Shown here piece by piece: positions 44,190 through 53,369 of a DNA stretch of 64,000 bases; position 1 is the first letter of the stretch, and each line of letters begins with the position of its first letter. Under the pieces are notes generated by a model. The model was given only the letters and a program-made list of their open reading frames with translations, was not told the origin of the DNA and made no database searches. The stretch comes from Burkholderiales bacterium (lineage in GTDB: Bacteria > Pseudomonadota > Gammaproteobacteria > Burkholderiales > Casimicrobiaceae). Where the stretch lies: assembly GCA_016790165.1 (NCBI GenBank), contig JAEUPL010000013.1, positions 1 through 64,000 on the forward strand. The letters are read 5' to 3'. Both the position numbers and the translations under genes were made by a program.

Positions 44190-44525
44190 ATGGCTGACAC
44201 CCCGACACAACGATTCACAACGTTTGCCTCGTTCTATCTGTTCTACCTTGGCGAGCACCAGAACCCGGTGTGCCGCACGCTGCATTTCATTGGCACATCC
44301 ATCGGGCTTGGTGTGCTGATCTACGCGGTGGCACGTGGCGTGTGGTGGCTGATTCCCGTCGGCATCGTGCAGGGTTACGCGTGGGCCTGGGTAGGACATT
44401 TCGGCTTTGAGAAAAACAAGCCCGCGAGCTTCAAGCAGCCGCTGTACTCATTCATGGGTGACTGGGTGATGTGGTTCCAGTTGCTCACGGGGCGCATCGC
44501 CTTCACGCCCGATCAGCGCGGCTGA
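44190..44525 (+). CDS. Mpo1-like (DUF962) small membrane protein
   Basis: The 111-residue protein matches the DUF962 family, which includes yeast Mpo1, a 2-hydroxy fatty acid dioxygenase. Visible are FASFYLFYLGEHQNPVCRTLHFIGTSIG and the C-terminal GHFGFEKNKPASFKQPLYSFMGDWVMWFQLLTGRI, with family histidines retained, and two to three hydrophobic segments. The ATG at 44190 follows GGAGAG. The last 78 bp are antisense to the 3' end of the convergent channel gene. Confidence 0.88.
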   Translation: MADTPTQRFTTFASFYLFYLGEHQNPVCRTLHFIGTSIGLGVLIYAVARGVWWLIPVGIVQGYAWAWVGHFGFEKNKPASFKQPLYSFMGDWVMWFQLLTGRIAFTPDQRG

Positions 44526-45359
44526 GTTCGCCTGGTTGCGTTTTTTTTGCGCCGGGTTGCGGCGATAGATGACGTAGTAAGTCAACGCGACGAGTACGCT
44601 GCCACCGAGCAGGTTGCCCGCGATCACCGGCAGCAGGTTCGCGGCCATCGCTGCCAGTGTCACGCTCGTGCCGACGCTGGCACCGTGTTCGATCAGCATC
44701 GCCAGCGGAAAGAAGTACATATTGGCGATGCTGTGCTCATAGCCCGCCGCCACGAACGCCGCCACCGGCAGCAAAATTGCAACCGCCTTGTCGACCACGC
44801 TGCGGCCGGCCATGGCCATCCATACGGCCATGCAGACCAGCACGTTGCACAGCGCACCCCGGAAAAACGCCTCGGAGGGCGAGAGGGCCATCTTGGCGTG
44901 CACGATGCGCAGTACGGTTCTGCCAATGGCGCCGTCATTCATCGCAGTGTGGCCAGCGGCGTACACAAGGAGCGCCAGCCCCGCCGCGCCCACGAGATTG
45001 GCGAGCGCGACGATGCCCCAGTTGCGCAGCACCTCCCGCGCCGTGATGCGACCATCGGCCCAAGCCATGACGATGAGATTGTTGCCCGTAAACAGCTCCG
45101 CGCCGGCGACGACCACGAGCAGGAGGCCGAGCGAAAACACCGCACCACCCGCGAGCTGCGCCGCCGCAAAGCCCAGCGAGGGGTCGGACTTTACGATGAC
45201 AAAGAATCCCGAACCCAGCCCGATAAAGGCACCGGCCAGCACGCCGAGCATCGCGAGCGGCAGCGTCTGCATGCGCGCTTTGACGACGCCCACTGACTCA
45301 ACACGCTGCGCGATTTCGCGCGGCGCGTACGCATCGAACATCGAGATGGACTCAGGCAT
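44448..45359 (-). CDS. formate/nitrite-family channel (FocA/NirC-like)
   Basis: The protein of about 303 residues has six hydrophobic segments and the FNT repeats: LGVLAGAFIGLGSGFFVIV, AGAELFTGNNLIVMAWADGRI in the first half, FFRGALCNVLVCMAVWMA and SIANMYFFPLAMLI in the second. It likely passes formate, nitrite or a related small anion. The ATG at 45359 gives the normal N-terminus. The last 26 codons, a soluble charged tail, overlap the convergent DUF962 gene. Confidence 0.88.
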   Translation of the reverse strand: MPESISMFDAYAPREIAQRVESVGVVKARMQTLPLAMLGVLAGAFIGLGSGFFVIVKSDPSLGFAAAQLAGGAVFSLGLLLVVVAGAELFTGNNLIVMAWADGRITAREVLRNWGIVALANLVGAAGLALLVYAAGHTAMNDGAIGRTVLRIVHAKMALSPSEAFFRGALCNVLVCMAVWMAMAGRSVVDKAVAILLPVAAFVAAGYEHSIANMYFFPLAMLIEHGASVGTSVTLAAMAANLLPVIAGNLLGGSVLVALTYYVIYRRNPAQKKRNQANSAALIGREGDAPREQLEPHHPVTHE

Positions 45360-45426
45360 GGCGGGCTCCATGACGAAATGACACGGTGATTGTGCCTGTG
45401 GCACGCGTGGGCACGGCTGCGTTGCA

Positions 45427-46377
45427 TCAACGATGCGTCAGCGTGACGGGCGATGAGAACGCTTCGGCGACGAAGTCGACGAAGGCCCGCACGCGTGTCG
45501 ACAGCTGTAACTGCTCGCGATACACCGCGTAGATGTCCGCATCCGGCGTCTCCCACTGCGGCAATATCTGCACGAGTCGCCCGCTGTGCAGGTAGCGGGC
45601 GATGTCCCACTCAGCACGCATGACGATTCCGTGGCCGTCCAGTGCCCAGTTCACGGCAATTTCGCCGTCGTTGGTGGTCAGGCTCCCGCGCGTCCTCACC
45701 GTTTCGATGCGGTGGCGCCGACCTTTTCCCGTAGACAGGCGCCACACCCCGTAGGCTTGGTCACCCTGGCGGATGCCAATGCACTGATGGCGTAGAAGCT
45801 CGCCCGGTGTTGCCGGCTCCCCGCGCTGGCGCAGGTAGGCGGGGGAAGCACAGAGCAGGCGGCGGTTCGGAGCAAGGCGACGCGCAATCACGCGTGCATC
45901 CGGCGGTGCGCCAAAGCGCAGACAAACGTCGAAGCTGTCATCGGTCAGCGGTGGCGGATTCACCGACAGCTGCAACTGCACCTCGACATCGGGAAAGCGT
46001 CGTACAAAGCGCGAGATCACTGGCGCGACGTGACTGCGCCCAAAGCCAAGCGTTGCATTGACGCGCAACAGGCCTTTGGGGGACTGCTGGGTACCAAGGA
46101 GGATTTGGTCCAGCGCCTCGATGTCGCCAAGAATGCGCCGCGCGTGCTCGACGACGACTTCGCCCTCGGGCGTGAGGCTCATGCGTCGTGTCGTCCGGTT
46201 AAGCAGCACCACGCGTGTGCGGGTTTCCATCTGCGCCAGGCGTTTACTGACAGCCGCCTTGGTGATGCCCAGTTCCCGCGCCGCCGCGCTCATGCTGCCG
46301 GCACTGGCAAGCGCCACCAGAAAGCCGAGATCGGCGGGCTGGATACCGGTGGCAACAGAGTTCGCGAACGGCTTCAT
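45427..46377 (-). CDS. LysR-family transcription regulator, DmlR-like
   Basis: The 316-residue regulator has an N-terminal winged HTH (about 15-75: DLGFLVALASAGSMSAAARELGITKAAVSKRLAQMETR). A periplasmic-binding-like effector domain (about 100-300) follows. It is divergent from the D-malate/tartrate dehydrogenase gene, the arrangement of dmlR-dmlA in E. coli, so it probably activates that gene in response to a dicarboxylic acid. A palindrome with TTGACA at both ends lies between them at 46437-46455. Confidence 0.9.
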   Translation of the reverse strand: MKPFANSVATGIQPADLGFLVALASAGSMSAAARELGITKAAVSKRLAQMETRTRVVLLNRTTRRMSLTPEGEVVVEHARRILGDIEALDQILLGTQQSPKGLLRVNATLGFGRSHVAPVISRFVRRFPDVEVQLQLSVNPPPLTDDSFDVCLRFGAPPDARVIARRLAPNRRLLCASPAYLRQRGEPATPGELLRHQCIGIRQGDQAYGVWRLSTGKGRRHRIETVRTRGSLTTNDGEIAVNWALDGHGIVMRAEWDIARYLHSGRLVQILPQWETPDADIYAVYREQLQLSTRVRAFVDFVAEAFSSPVTLTHR

Positions 46378-46436
46378 GGTGAGTCAGGAGGAGATTTTTT
46401 CGCCGCTGACCGCAGAACATCACAGCGAAAACTGTT

Positions 46437-46455
46437 TGTCAATTTCTGGTTGACA
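46437..46455. promoter_or_regulatory. palindromic operator with back-to-back -35 boxes between the LysR and dehydrogenase genes
   Basis: TGTCAA (46437-46442), 7 bases, then TTGACA (46450-46455) form a perfect inverted repeat. Each arm, read outward, is a perfect -35 hexamer for one of the divergent genes. For the LysR gene a TGTTCT -10 lies at 17-bp spacing. The plus-strand -10 is weak, as expected for an activator-dependent promoter. This could be where the LysR protein acts. Confidence 0.5.
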
Positions 46456-46540
46456 ATACTTTAACTCAATACGCGATTTGATCAATTCGGCCGCGCCTAG
46501 CATTGCAACAAGCAAACCGCAGTTCAAGAGGAGCGCATCA

Positions 46541-47611
46541 ATGAAAACGTATCGGATCGCCACGATCCCTGGTGATGGCATTGGCAAGGAGGTTGTGCCT
46601 GCTGGACAAACGGTTCTGGCTGCGTTGGCTGCCGTCGATGGCGCGTTTGCTTTTGACTTTGAGAATTTTGGCTGGGGGGGTGACTGGTATCGCGCCCACG
46701 GCGAAATGATGCCGGCCGATGGCCTGAATGCCCTGAAGGGAAAAGACGCAATCCTGTTCGGCTCGGCCGGCGACCCGCACATACCCGACCACATCACGCT
46801 CTGGGGCCTGCGCCTGAAGATCTGTCAGGGCTTTGACCAGTACGCCAATGTGCGCCCGACGCGCATCCTGCCCGGCATCGACGCGCCGCTCAAGCGCTGC
46901 AAGCCGGAGGACCTCAACTGGGTTATTGTGCGCGAGAACTCGGAGGGGGAGTACTCCGGCGTCGGTGGTCGCGTGCATCAGGGCCATCCGATCGAGGCGG
47001 CCACTGACGTCTCCATCATGACTCGCGTCGGCGTAGAGCGTATCCTGCGTTTCGCCTTCCGGCTCGCCCAGTCACGTCCACGCAAACTGCTCACGGTCGT
47101 AACCAAAAGCAACGCGCAACGCCACGCGATGGTGATGTGGGACGAGATCGCGACGCAGGTCGCGGCCGAGTTCCCTGACGTGAAGTGGGACAAGGAATTG
47201 GTGGACGCCGCCACGGCACGGATGGTGAATCGTCCGGCCAGTCTCGACACCATCGTTGCCACCAACCTGCACGCCGACATCCTGAGTGACCTCGCCGCGG
47301 CACTCGCCGGCAGTCTGGGCATTGCGCCCACGGGCAACATCGACCCAGAGCGACGCTACCCGTCCATGTTCGAACCGATCCACGGCTCGGCGTTTGACAT
47401 CATGGGGAAGGGATTGGCCAATCCGGTCGGCACGTTCTGGTCATGCGTCATGTTGCTGGAACATCTCGGCGAGCACGCAGCAGCCCAACGCTTGATGCGC
47501 GCCGTCGAAAAGGTGACTGCGACGCCGGCCCTCCACACCAGGGATCTGGGTGGCACCGCAACGACAGCACAAGTGACCGATGCAGTTTGCCGTGAGTTGA
47601 AAAGCGCGTAG
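46541..47611 (+). CDS. D-malate/tartrate dehydrogenase family (DmlA/TtuC-like)
   Basis: The 356-residue NAD-dependent beta-decarboxylating dehydrogenase belongs to the isocitrate/isopropylmalate family. Motifs are ATIPGDGIGKEV, the LRLKICQGFDQYANVRPTR region with substrate-binding arginines, VIVRENSEGEYSGVGG, TKSNAQRH, and the metal site NLHADILSDLAAALAGSLGIAP. The FEPIHGSAFDIMGKG block is typical of the tartrate/malate branch. It is divergent from a LysR regulator and followed by a Bug-type binding protein, as in many dicarboxylate loci. The exact substrate is not proven. Confidence 0.9.
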   Translation: MKTYRIATIPGDGIGKEVVPAGQTVLAALAAVDGAFAFDFENFGWGGDWYRAHGEMMPADGLNALKGKDAILFGSAGDPHIPDHITLWGLRLKICQGFDQYANVRPTRILPGIDAPLKRCKPEDLNWVIVRENSEGEYSGVGGRVHQGHPIEAATDVSIMTRVGVERILRFAFRLAQSRPRKLLTVVTKSNAQRHAMVMWDEIATQVAAEFPDVKWDKELVDAATARMVNRPASLDTIVATNLHADILSDLAAALAGSLGIAPTGNIDPERRYPSMFEPIHGSAFDIMGKGLANPVGTFWSCVMLLEHLGEHAAAQRLMRAVEKVTATPALHTRDLGGTATTAQVTDAVCRELKSA

Positions 47612-47672
47612 GTATCTCGTGCTCAAGCGGTATGCAGCCCAGAAAACGTGACCAAACAAGGAGGACCATGTC

Positions 47673-48665
47673 ATGACTTCAGCACATCAGCGTCGCCGCG
47701 GCATTCTCGCCGCCGCCTGCATTTCATTCGCAGCCTTCGCCGGCTTTGCGACCAGCGTCGCGGCGCAACCCTGGCCCAGCAAACCGATCACGCTGGTCGT
47801 GCCTTTCCCTGCCGGCGGCACCACTGATGTGCTCGCACGCTCAATCGCCGAGCCGCTATCCAAGGCGCTCGGGCAACCGGTGATCGTCGAGAGCAAGCCG
47901 GGCGCGGGCGCGACCATCGGCGCGGACTACGTTGCCAAGGCGCGACCCGATGGCTACACGCTGCTGGTCGGCGCAGTCCATCACGCCATCGCTACCAGTG
48001 TGTACAAGAAACTGCCGTACGACTATCAGAAGAGCTTCGCACCGATCACCACAATCGCACTGGTGCCCAACGTGCTCACGGTCAGCGCAGCCAACCCGGC
48101 GAAAAGCGTCGCCGAACTGATTGCGCAAGGCAAATCGTCCAGGGAGAAACTCACCTACGGCTCGAATGGCAACGGTACCGCGCAACATCTGATCGGCACG
48201 CAGTTTGAAAACCTCGCAGCCATCGGGCTGGTACACGTGCCGTACAAGGGCAGTGGCCCGCTCACGACTGATCTGCTTGGCGGGCAGGTTGCGATGTCGT
48301 TCGACACAGTTACGCCAGTGCTGGCGCACATCAAGGCAGGCAAACTGCGAGCGCTTGCCGTGACCACCGGGAAGCGCTCGTCGGCACTGCCCGACGTGCC
48401 TACGCTCGCCGAGGCGGGCCTCAAGGGCTTTGACATCGGCACCTGGTTCGGGCTGCTGGCACCTGCGGGTACGCCAAAGGAAGTGGTCGCTCGCCTGTCT
48501 GCCGAATCGATGAAGATCATTCAATCCACAGACTTCGGCAAACGCATGGCCGACATTGGCGCCGAACCCATCGGCAACACACCCGAACAAATGGCGGGTC
48601 AGATTCGTGACGACACCGAAAAATTTGCGCGACTGGTGCGGGAAGCGAAGGTCACCATCGACTGA
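47673..48665 (+). CDS. Bug-family tripartite tricarboxylate transporter binding protein
   Basis: A 330-residue TctC/Bug-type periplasmic receptor with signal peptide (about 1-31, ending VAA). Hallmarks are WPSKPITLVVPFPAGGTTDVLAR, PVIVESKPGAGATIGADYVAKARPDGYTLL, HVPYKGSGPLTTDLLGGQVAMSFD and LPDVPTLAEAGLKGFD. AAGGAGG precedes the ATG at 47673. Membrane partners TctA/TctB are not in the window, so it is an orphan receptor, which is common in Burkholderiales. The ligand could be tartrate or malate, judged from the dehydrogenase next to it. Confidence 0.93.
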   Translation: MTSAHQRRRGILAAACISFAAFAGFATSVAAQPWPSKPITLVVPFPAGGTTDVLARSIAEPLSKALGQPVIVESKPGAGATIGADYVAKARPDGYTLLVGAVHHAIATSVYKKLPYDYQKSFAPITTIALVPNVLTVSAANPAKSVAELIAQGKSSREKLTYGSNGNGTAQHLIGTQFENLAAIGLVHVPYKGSGPLTTDLLGGQVAMSFDTVTPVLAHIKAGKLRALAVTTGKRSSALPDVPTLAEAGLKGFDIGTWFGLLAPAGTPKEVVARLSAESMKIIQSTDFGKRMADIGAEPIGNTPEQMAGQIRDDTEKFARLVREAKVTID

Positions 48666-48685
48666 GGCTTGCGGCGCAGCCGCTG

Positions 48686-49462
48686 CTACAGCGCGTCCAG
48701 CTCGGCCTGCTCGAATCCGGCGGCGCGCCGGGCATCAACGTTGAACGGGCCGCGCAGACGTGGAGCGCCGTGCAGCTGCGCCAGCGTTGCGTAGGTCTGA
48801 ACCGGGTCCATTGCACGCTGCTGGCAAACAAATCGATACCAGCGATTGCCGATGGCGACATGGCCGATTTCGTCGCGCAGGATGATGTCGAGAATCGCCG
48901 CGCTTTCCACGTCGCCAGCGCCAGCCAGCTTGGCGCGGATGGGGGGCGACGCATCGAGCCCTCGAGCCTCCAGCGTGCGCGGCACGAGTGCCAGTCGGGC
49001 GAGCACGTCGTCCTTCGTCTTCTCCGCCATTTCCCACAGACCGTTGTGCGCCGGAAAGTCACCGTAGGCGTAGCCTAGCGCTGCCAGACGATCGCGCAGC
49101 AGGCGGAAGTGATACGCCTCTTCCACGGCCACCCTGTGCCAGTCAAGGTAGAACGCTTCCGGCATGTCGGTGAACCGCCACACGGCGTCCAGTGCCAGGT
49201 TGATCGCGTTGAACTCGATGTGAGCCAGTGCGTGCAGCAGAGCGGCGCGACCCTCCTTGGTGCCCAGCGAGCGTTGCGGCACGTCCTTGGGCGCCACCAT
49301 CAGCGGACGGGGCGGACGTCCCGGAAGACCTGCGGGCTCGGCAAGCGGCACAGCTGGATCCGGGGCGATGTTGGCGCTTGCTAACGTTGCAACCAAAGCC
49401 AGCTTGTCATTTGGGTCGCACGTGCCAAGGGCGGCGAGGCATTGCTGGCGCAAGGAAGTCAT
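48686..49462 (-). CDS. DUF455 ferritin-like protein
   Basis: The 258-residue protein belongs to the DUF455 family with a ferritin-like four-helix core: HALAHIEFNAINLALDAVWRF, HRVAVEEAYHFRLLRDRLAALG, ILDIILRDEIGHVAIGNRWY. The EXXH-type pairs in HIEFN, EEAYH and DEIGH suggest a di-iron site. Role unknown; some relatives are linked to tRNA or lipid hydroxylation. The ATG at 49462 gives the natural start. The stop is 20 bp from the convergent binding-protein gene, and it is divergent from mpl. Confidence 0.85.
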   Translation of the reverse strand: MTSLRQQCLAALGTCDPNDKLALVATLASANIAPDPAVPLAEPAGLPGRPPRPLMVAPKDVPQRSLGTKEGRAALLHALAHIEFNAINLALDAVWRFTDMPEAFYLDWHRVAVEEAYHFRLLRDRLAALGYAYGDFPAHNGLWEMAEKTKDDVLARLALVPRTLEARGLDASPPIRAKLAGAGDVESAAILDIILRDEIGHVAIGNRWYRFVCQQRAMDPVQTYATLAQLHGAPRLRGPFNVDARRAAGFEQAELDAL

Positions 49463-49614
49463 GGTGAAAAGGGGGCACGAGTCAGGACCGGGCATCAATT
49501 GTCTCCCGCCAGCGACCCCCGTCGACTGTGGCTGCTCAACGCTGGGATAATTGCCGGTTACTCGAAGTTCCAGCGACCGGGCGCATTGCGCCGCGTCGTT
49601 CCCAGCCCCGTTTC

Positions 49615-50976
49615 ATGCACATCCACATTCTCGGCATTTGCGGCACCTTCATGGGCGGCCTCGCGGCACTCGCGCGTGAGGCCGGCCACAAGGTCACCGG
49701 CTGCGATGCCAACGTTTATCCACCGATGTCCGACCAGCTCCAGGCGCTCGGCATCGACCTCATTGAGGGGTACTCGCCCGACCAATTGCGGCTCCAGCCC
49801 GATTGTTTCGTCATCGGCAACGTCGTCACGCGCGGCAATCCACTGATCGAGGCGATTCTCGACGCCAACCTCGACTATGTCTCCGGTCCGCAGTGGCTCG
49901 CCGACCATGTCTTGCGGCACCGCCATGTGCTGGCCGTCGCCGGCACACACGGCAAGACGACCACGACGTCGATGCTGGCCTGGATACTGACCTACGCCGA
50001 GCGCAACCCCGGTTTTCTGATCGGCGGCGTGGCGCAGGACTTTGGCGTCTCGGCGCGGCTTGGCTCGGTCGTCGACGGCCATCCGTTCGTCATCGAGGCC
50101 GACGAATACGATACTGCGTTCTTCGACAAGCGCAGCAAGTTCGTGCACTACAAGCCGCGCACGCTCGTGCTGAACAATCTCGAATACGACCACGCAGACA
50201 TCTTTCCTGACGTCGCCGCAATCCGTCGCCAGTTTCATCACGTCGTCCGTATCGTGCCTGCGGGTGGGCGCGTCATTTACAACGGCGCCGACGCTGAAAT
50301 TGCCGAGGCCCTTGCGATGGGTTGCTGGAGCGGCCGCGAGCCGTTTGGCGTTGAGCAGGGTTGGCACCTGACGGCTGACGGTCGAGTGGACTTCGGTGGT
50401 GAGCGGTTTGGCTTGCTGCAACTCGACATGCCGGGCGAGCACAACCGCCTCAATGCGCTCGCCGCGATCGCCGCTGCACGGCATCTCGGTGTATCGCCGA
50501 CGGATTCGATTGCCGCGCTCGCCCGCTTCAAGGGCGTAAAGCGACGGATGGAGCTGCGCGGCGAAGCGGGCGGCGTCAAGGTGTACGACGACTTCGCGCA
50601 TCATCCGACGGCGATTGCGGCGACGATCATGGCGCTCAGGCGTGCCGCCGGGCCAGACGAGCGGATTCTTGCGGTGTTCGAACCGCGGTCGAACACCATG
50701 AAATTGGGTGCCATGCGCGCCCGCCTGCCCGCCAGCTTTGACGGAGCGGCGCGGGTGTACTCCTACTCTGGCGGTGTCAACTGGGACGTGGCAGAAGCGC
50801 TGGCGCCGATCGCCGAGCGCGCTGCCGACTTTCGTGACCTCGACGCGCTGGTGTGTGCGTTGGCCGTTGAAGCGCGACCGGGTGACCATATTCTCATCAT
50901 GAGCAACGGCGGCTTCGGTGGTATCCACGCCAAGCTGCTGCAACAGCTGACGGACCCACGGAAGGTCGTCGTCTGA
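49615..50976 (+). CDS. mpl: murein tripeptide ligase Mpl
   Basis: Mpl joins recycled L-Ala-D-Glu-mesoDAP tripeptide to UDP-MurNAc. The 453-residue Mur-ligase family member starts MHIHILGICGTFMGGLAALA, has the P-loop VAGTHGKTTTTSMLAW, the FIEADEYDTAFFDKRSKF-type segment (here VIEADEYDTAFFDKRSKF), NNLEYDHADIFPD, and FAHHPTA. The ATG at 49615 is the family start. Recycling fits the envelope character of the region. Confidence 0.96.
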   Translation: MHIHILGICGTFMGGLAALAREAGHKVTGCDANVYPPMSDQLQALGIDLIEGYSPDQLRLQPDCFVIGNVVTRGNPLIEAILDANLDYVSGPQWLADHVLRHRHVLAVAGTHGKTTTTSMLAWILTYAERNPGFLIGGVAQDFGVSARLGSVVDGHPFVIEADEYDTAFFDKRSKFVHYKPRTLVLNNLEYDHADIFPDVAAIRRQFHHVVRIVPAGGRVIYNGADAEIAEALAMGCWSGREPFGVEQGWHLTADGRVDFGGERFGLLQLDMPGEHNRLNALAAIAAARHLGVSPTDSIAALARFKGVKRRMELRGEAGGVKVYDDFAHHPTAIAATIMALRRAAGPDERILAVFEPRSNTMKLGAMRARLPASFDGAARVYSYSGGVNWDVAEALAPIAERAADFRDLDALVCALAVEARPGDHILIMSNGGFGGIHAKLLQQLTDPRKVVV

Positions 50977-51047
50977 TGCGCCCCGTTTAGTCGCCGCGTC
51001 CGCACCGATTCACACGCACCTCCTGCGATTTACACATCGTCCTCACT

Positions 51048-52418
51048 ATGTCCAATTCACCGTACTCCCTGCCCACCATGAAGCCCACCGCGCAGGCGAC
51101 GCAGGAGCGGCAGGCCGCGCGCGCCCCGCTGTTCAAAGCGGTAGAAGCAGATATTCGCGCGGGTCGCCTGCGCGAAGCGGCCATCGCGCTGAACGCGTTG
51201 CAGCAACAGGATGCCGACGATGCGCGAATTTACGTCTGCGGCTGGATGCTGGCCAAAGAAGCGGGCAACCTGTCGAGCGCGCTGAAAGCCGCTGAGCGCG
51301 CCGCGGAACTGTCGCCCATGCAGGCGCTGCCACACTACTGCCTCGCTGACGCACAGCGCGCATTGGGGCAGACGAAGGAGGCGCGCGACAGCATCGAAAA
51401 GGCCGTCGCCCTGATGCCGGACGACCTGAAATTCCGCGAGACCGCGGTGAACCTGGCAACCGCGTTGGGCGACCATGCTGCCGCCGAGCGTCACCTCCGA
51501 TTCGCCTTCAGCCGCAATCCGAACGTGCCGGGCATCAAGAGCATGATCGGTGCCGCGCTGCGTTCGCAGTCCAAGCTGGACGAAGCCCGCGAATTCTTTG
51601 CCGGCGCGGTGGCCGACAATCCGGAGGACGCCCACGCGCACTTCGGGTTGGCGATGGTCGCACACGACCAGGGCCAGCCTGAAAAAGCCACGCTGCACAT
51701 CAACGACGCCCTGCGCCTGCACCCGGACGATCCGGAATTCAACTATCTGCGCGCCGTTTTCGCCGGAGAAACGCCGGCACGACAACCCGAAGGCATGACG
51801 CGTGCGGTGTTCGATCAGTATGCGGTCCGGTTTGATACTCACCTCGTGGGAGCACTCAAATACCGGGTGCCGCAACGCATCGCTGCGTTGATCACCGAAA
51901 AATTCCCGGCACGCAAACTCAGCATTCTTGACCTGGGTTGCGGTACCGGCCTACTTGGCGCATCTCTGGGCGCCATCGACGGCCATTTCGTCGGCGTTGA
52001 TCTGTCGATGCCGATGATCGACGAGGCGAAGAAGCACAAGGCTTACACCCGCTTTCATCACGTCAACCTCCTCGATGCGCTGGATGCGACGGACGCCAAC
52101 GAGTTTGAGGTAATCGTTGCCGCCGACGTGATGATTTACGTAGGGGCGCTGGAGACGCCGTTGCGTGACGCGTTCAAGGTGCTCAAGCCGGGTGGCTGGC
52201 TGTTCTTTTCGTGCGAGCGCGCGCCGGAGGATGGACCGGATCTCGTGGTTGAGAAGAGCCTGCGTTACTCGCACAAGGAAAGCCATGTTCGCCGCTTGCT
52301 TGCGGAAGATGGTTACGTTGAGGTAGCGATTGAAGACGTGGATCTGCGCACCGAAGGCGGCGTGGCCATCCCCGGTTACATTGTTGCCGCCCAAAAGCCA
52401 CTGCCCAAGCCGCTCTAG
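51048..52418 (+). CDS. TPR-repeat methyltransferase
   Basis: The 456-residue fusion has an N-terminal array of about five TPR repeats (residues 25-235) and a class-I SAM methyltransferase domain (about 265-440). The SAM-binding segment is LDLGCGTGLLGASLG, followed by FVGVDLSMPMIDEA, VIVAADVMIYVG and FKVLKPGGWLFFSCE. It resembles trans-aconitate/ubiquinone-type methyltransferases, but the TPR part suggests a protein substrate or scaffold. The nucleotidase gene follows 11 bp downstream. Confidence 0.88.
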   Translation: MSNSPYSLPTMKPTAQATQERQAARAPLFKAVEADIRAGRLREAAIALNALQQQDADDARIYVCGWMLAKEAGNLSSALKAAERAAELSPMQALPHYCLADAQRALGQTKEARDSIEKAVALMPDDLKFRETAVNLATALGDHAAAERHLRFAFSRNPNVPGIKSMIGAALRSQSKLDEAREFFAGAVADNPEDAHAHFGLAMVAHDQGQPEKATLHINDALRLHPDDPEFNYLRAVFAGETPARQPEGMTRAVFDQYAVRFDTHLVGALKYRVPQRIAALITEKFPARKLSILDLGCGTGLLGASLGAIDGHFVGVDLSMPMIDEAKKHKAYTRFHHVNLLDALDATDANEFEVIVAADVMIYVGALETPLRDAFKVLKPGGWLFFSCERAPEDGPDLVVEKSLRYSHKESHVRRLLAEDGYVEVAIEDVDLRTEGGVAIPGYIVAAQKPLPKPL

Positions 52419-52429
52419 CCGCACCGCCC

Positions 52430-53365
52430 ATGCCCGCTCAGATCGACGACCGGCTAATCATCGCGATTTCCTCGCGGGCGTTGTTTGACCTGTCCGAGAG
52501 CCACGCGGTCTACGAAGCGGCCGGTGTGGAGGCGTACCAGCAGCATCAGGTTGAGCACGAAAACGAACTACTGACGCCGGGCGTCGCGTTCGATCTCGTG
52601 CGCAAACTGCTCAAACTCAACGACGCGGGTCGCGCGTATGTTGAGGTGGTGCTGCTGTCACGCAATAGCGCGGACACGGGCTTGCGCATCTTCAACGCCA
52701 TCCGCCACTACGGCCTTGGTATCACCCGGGCGGTGTTCACCAGCGGCAGCGACACGTCGCGCTACGTGCCCGCGTTGGGGACGCACCTGTTTCTTTCGGC
52801 CGATCCAGAGGACGTCCGGCACGCGCTCGAATCCGGGCATGCCGCCGCGACCATCGTGCCGCAGGCGGGTGGCGTGGCTCGCCAGCGTGCCGTGCAGAGC
52901 GCGACAGCTGGAAACGAGACGCCGATTGACGAACTGCGCATCGCGTTTGACGGTGACGCCGTGTTGTTTTCGGACGAAGCCGAGCGTATCTATCAGGCGC
53001 AAGGGCTCGATGCCTTCAGCGCGTCCGAACGCGCAGCGGCGGCGACACCCCTCGGAGGCGGCCCGTTCAAAAATTTCCTCGCAGCGCTGCATCGTATCCA
53101 GACTGAGTTCCCGCGCAATCATCAGCCCATCCGCACCGCCCTGGTCACGGCGCGCTCAGCCCCCGCGCACGAGCGCGTGATCCGTACTTTGCGCGCCTGG
53201 GGGGTGCGAATCGACGAGGCGCTGTTCCTCGGCGGACTGGACAAGGCCGAATTCCTGCGCGCATTTGGCGCCGACATTTTCTTTGACGACCAGCGCCGGC
53301 ATGTGGAATCTGCCAGTCGCGTGGTCACCGCCGGGCACGTCCCGCACGGCATCACGAATCAGTAG
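52430..53365 (+). CDS. cN-I-type 5'-nucleotidase
   Basis: The 311-residue protein matches the cytosolic 5'-nucleotidase I (NT5C1, PF06189) family, best known from animals. Blocks include IAISSRALFDLSESHAVYEAAGVEAY, FDLVRKLLKLN, VVLLSRNSADTGLRIFNAI, LRIAFDGDAVLFSDEAERIYQ, GPFKNFLAALHRIQ and FLGGLDKAEFLRAFGADIFFDDQRRH. It probably dephosphorylates AMP or deoxynucleoside monophosphates. It sits between the TPR methyltransferase and an RNB ribonuclease; RNA breakdown followed by nucleotide dephosphorylation is a plausible link. Confidence 0.88.
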   Translation: MPAQIDDRLIIAISSRALFDLSESHAVYEAAGVEAYQQHQVEHENELLTPGVAFDLVRKLLKLNDAGRAYVEVVLLSRNSADTGLRIFNAIRHYGLGITRAVFTSGSDTSRYVPALGTHLFLSADPEDVRHALESGHAAATIVPQAGGVARQRAVQSATAGNETPIDELRIAFDGDAVLFSDEAERIYQAQGLDAFSASERAAAATPLGGGPFKNFLAALHRIQTEFPRNHQPIRTALVTARSAPAHERVIRTLRAWGVRIDEALFLGGLDKAEFLRAFGADIFFDDQRRHVESASRVVTAGHVPHGITNQ

Positions 53366-53369
53366 TTTC

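Noticed and set aside
49558-50943. 461-codon minus-strand open frame opposite mpl
   Set aside because: It is antisense to a well-conserved Mur-ligase gene and its translation is rich in His/Arg/Val typical of shadow frames in GC-rich DNA.
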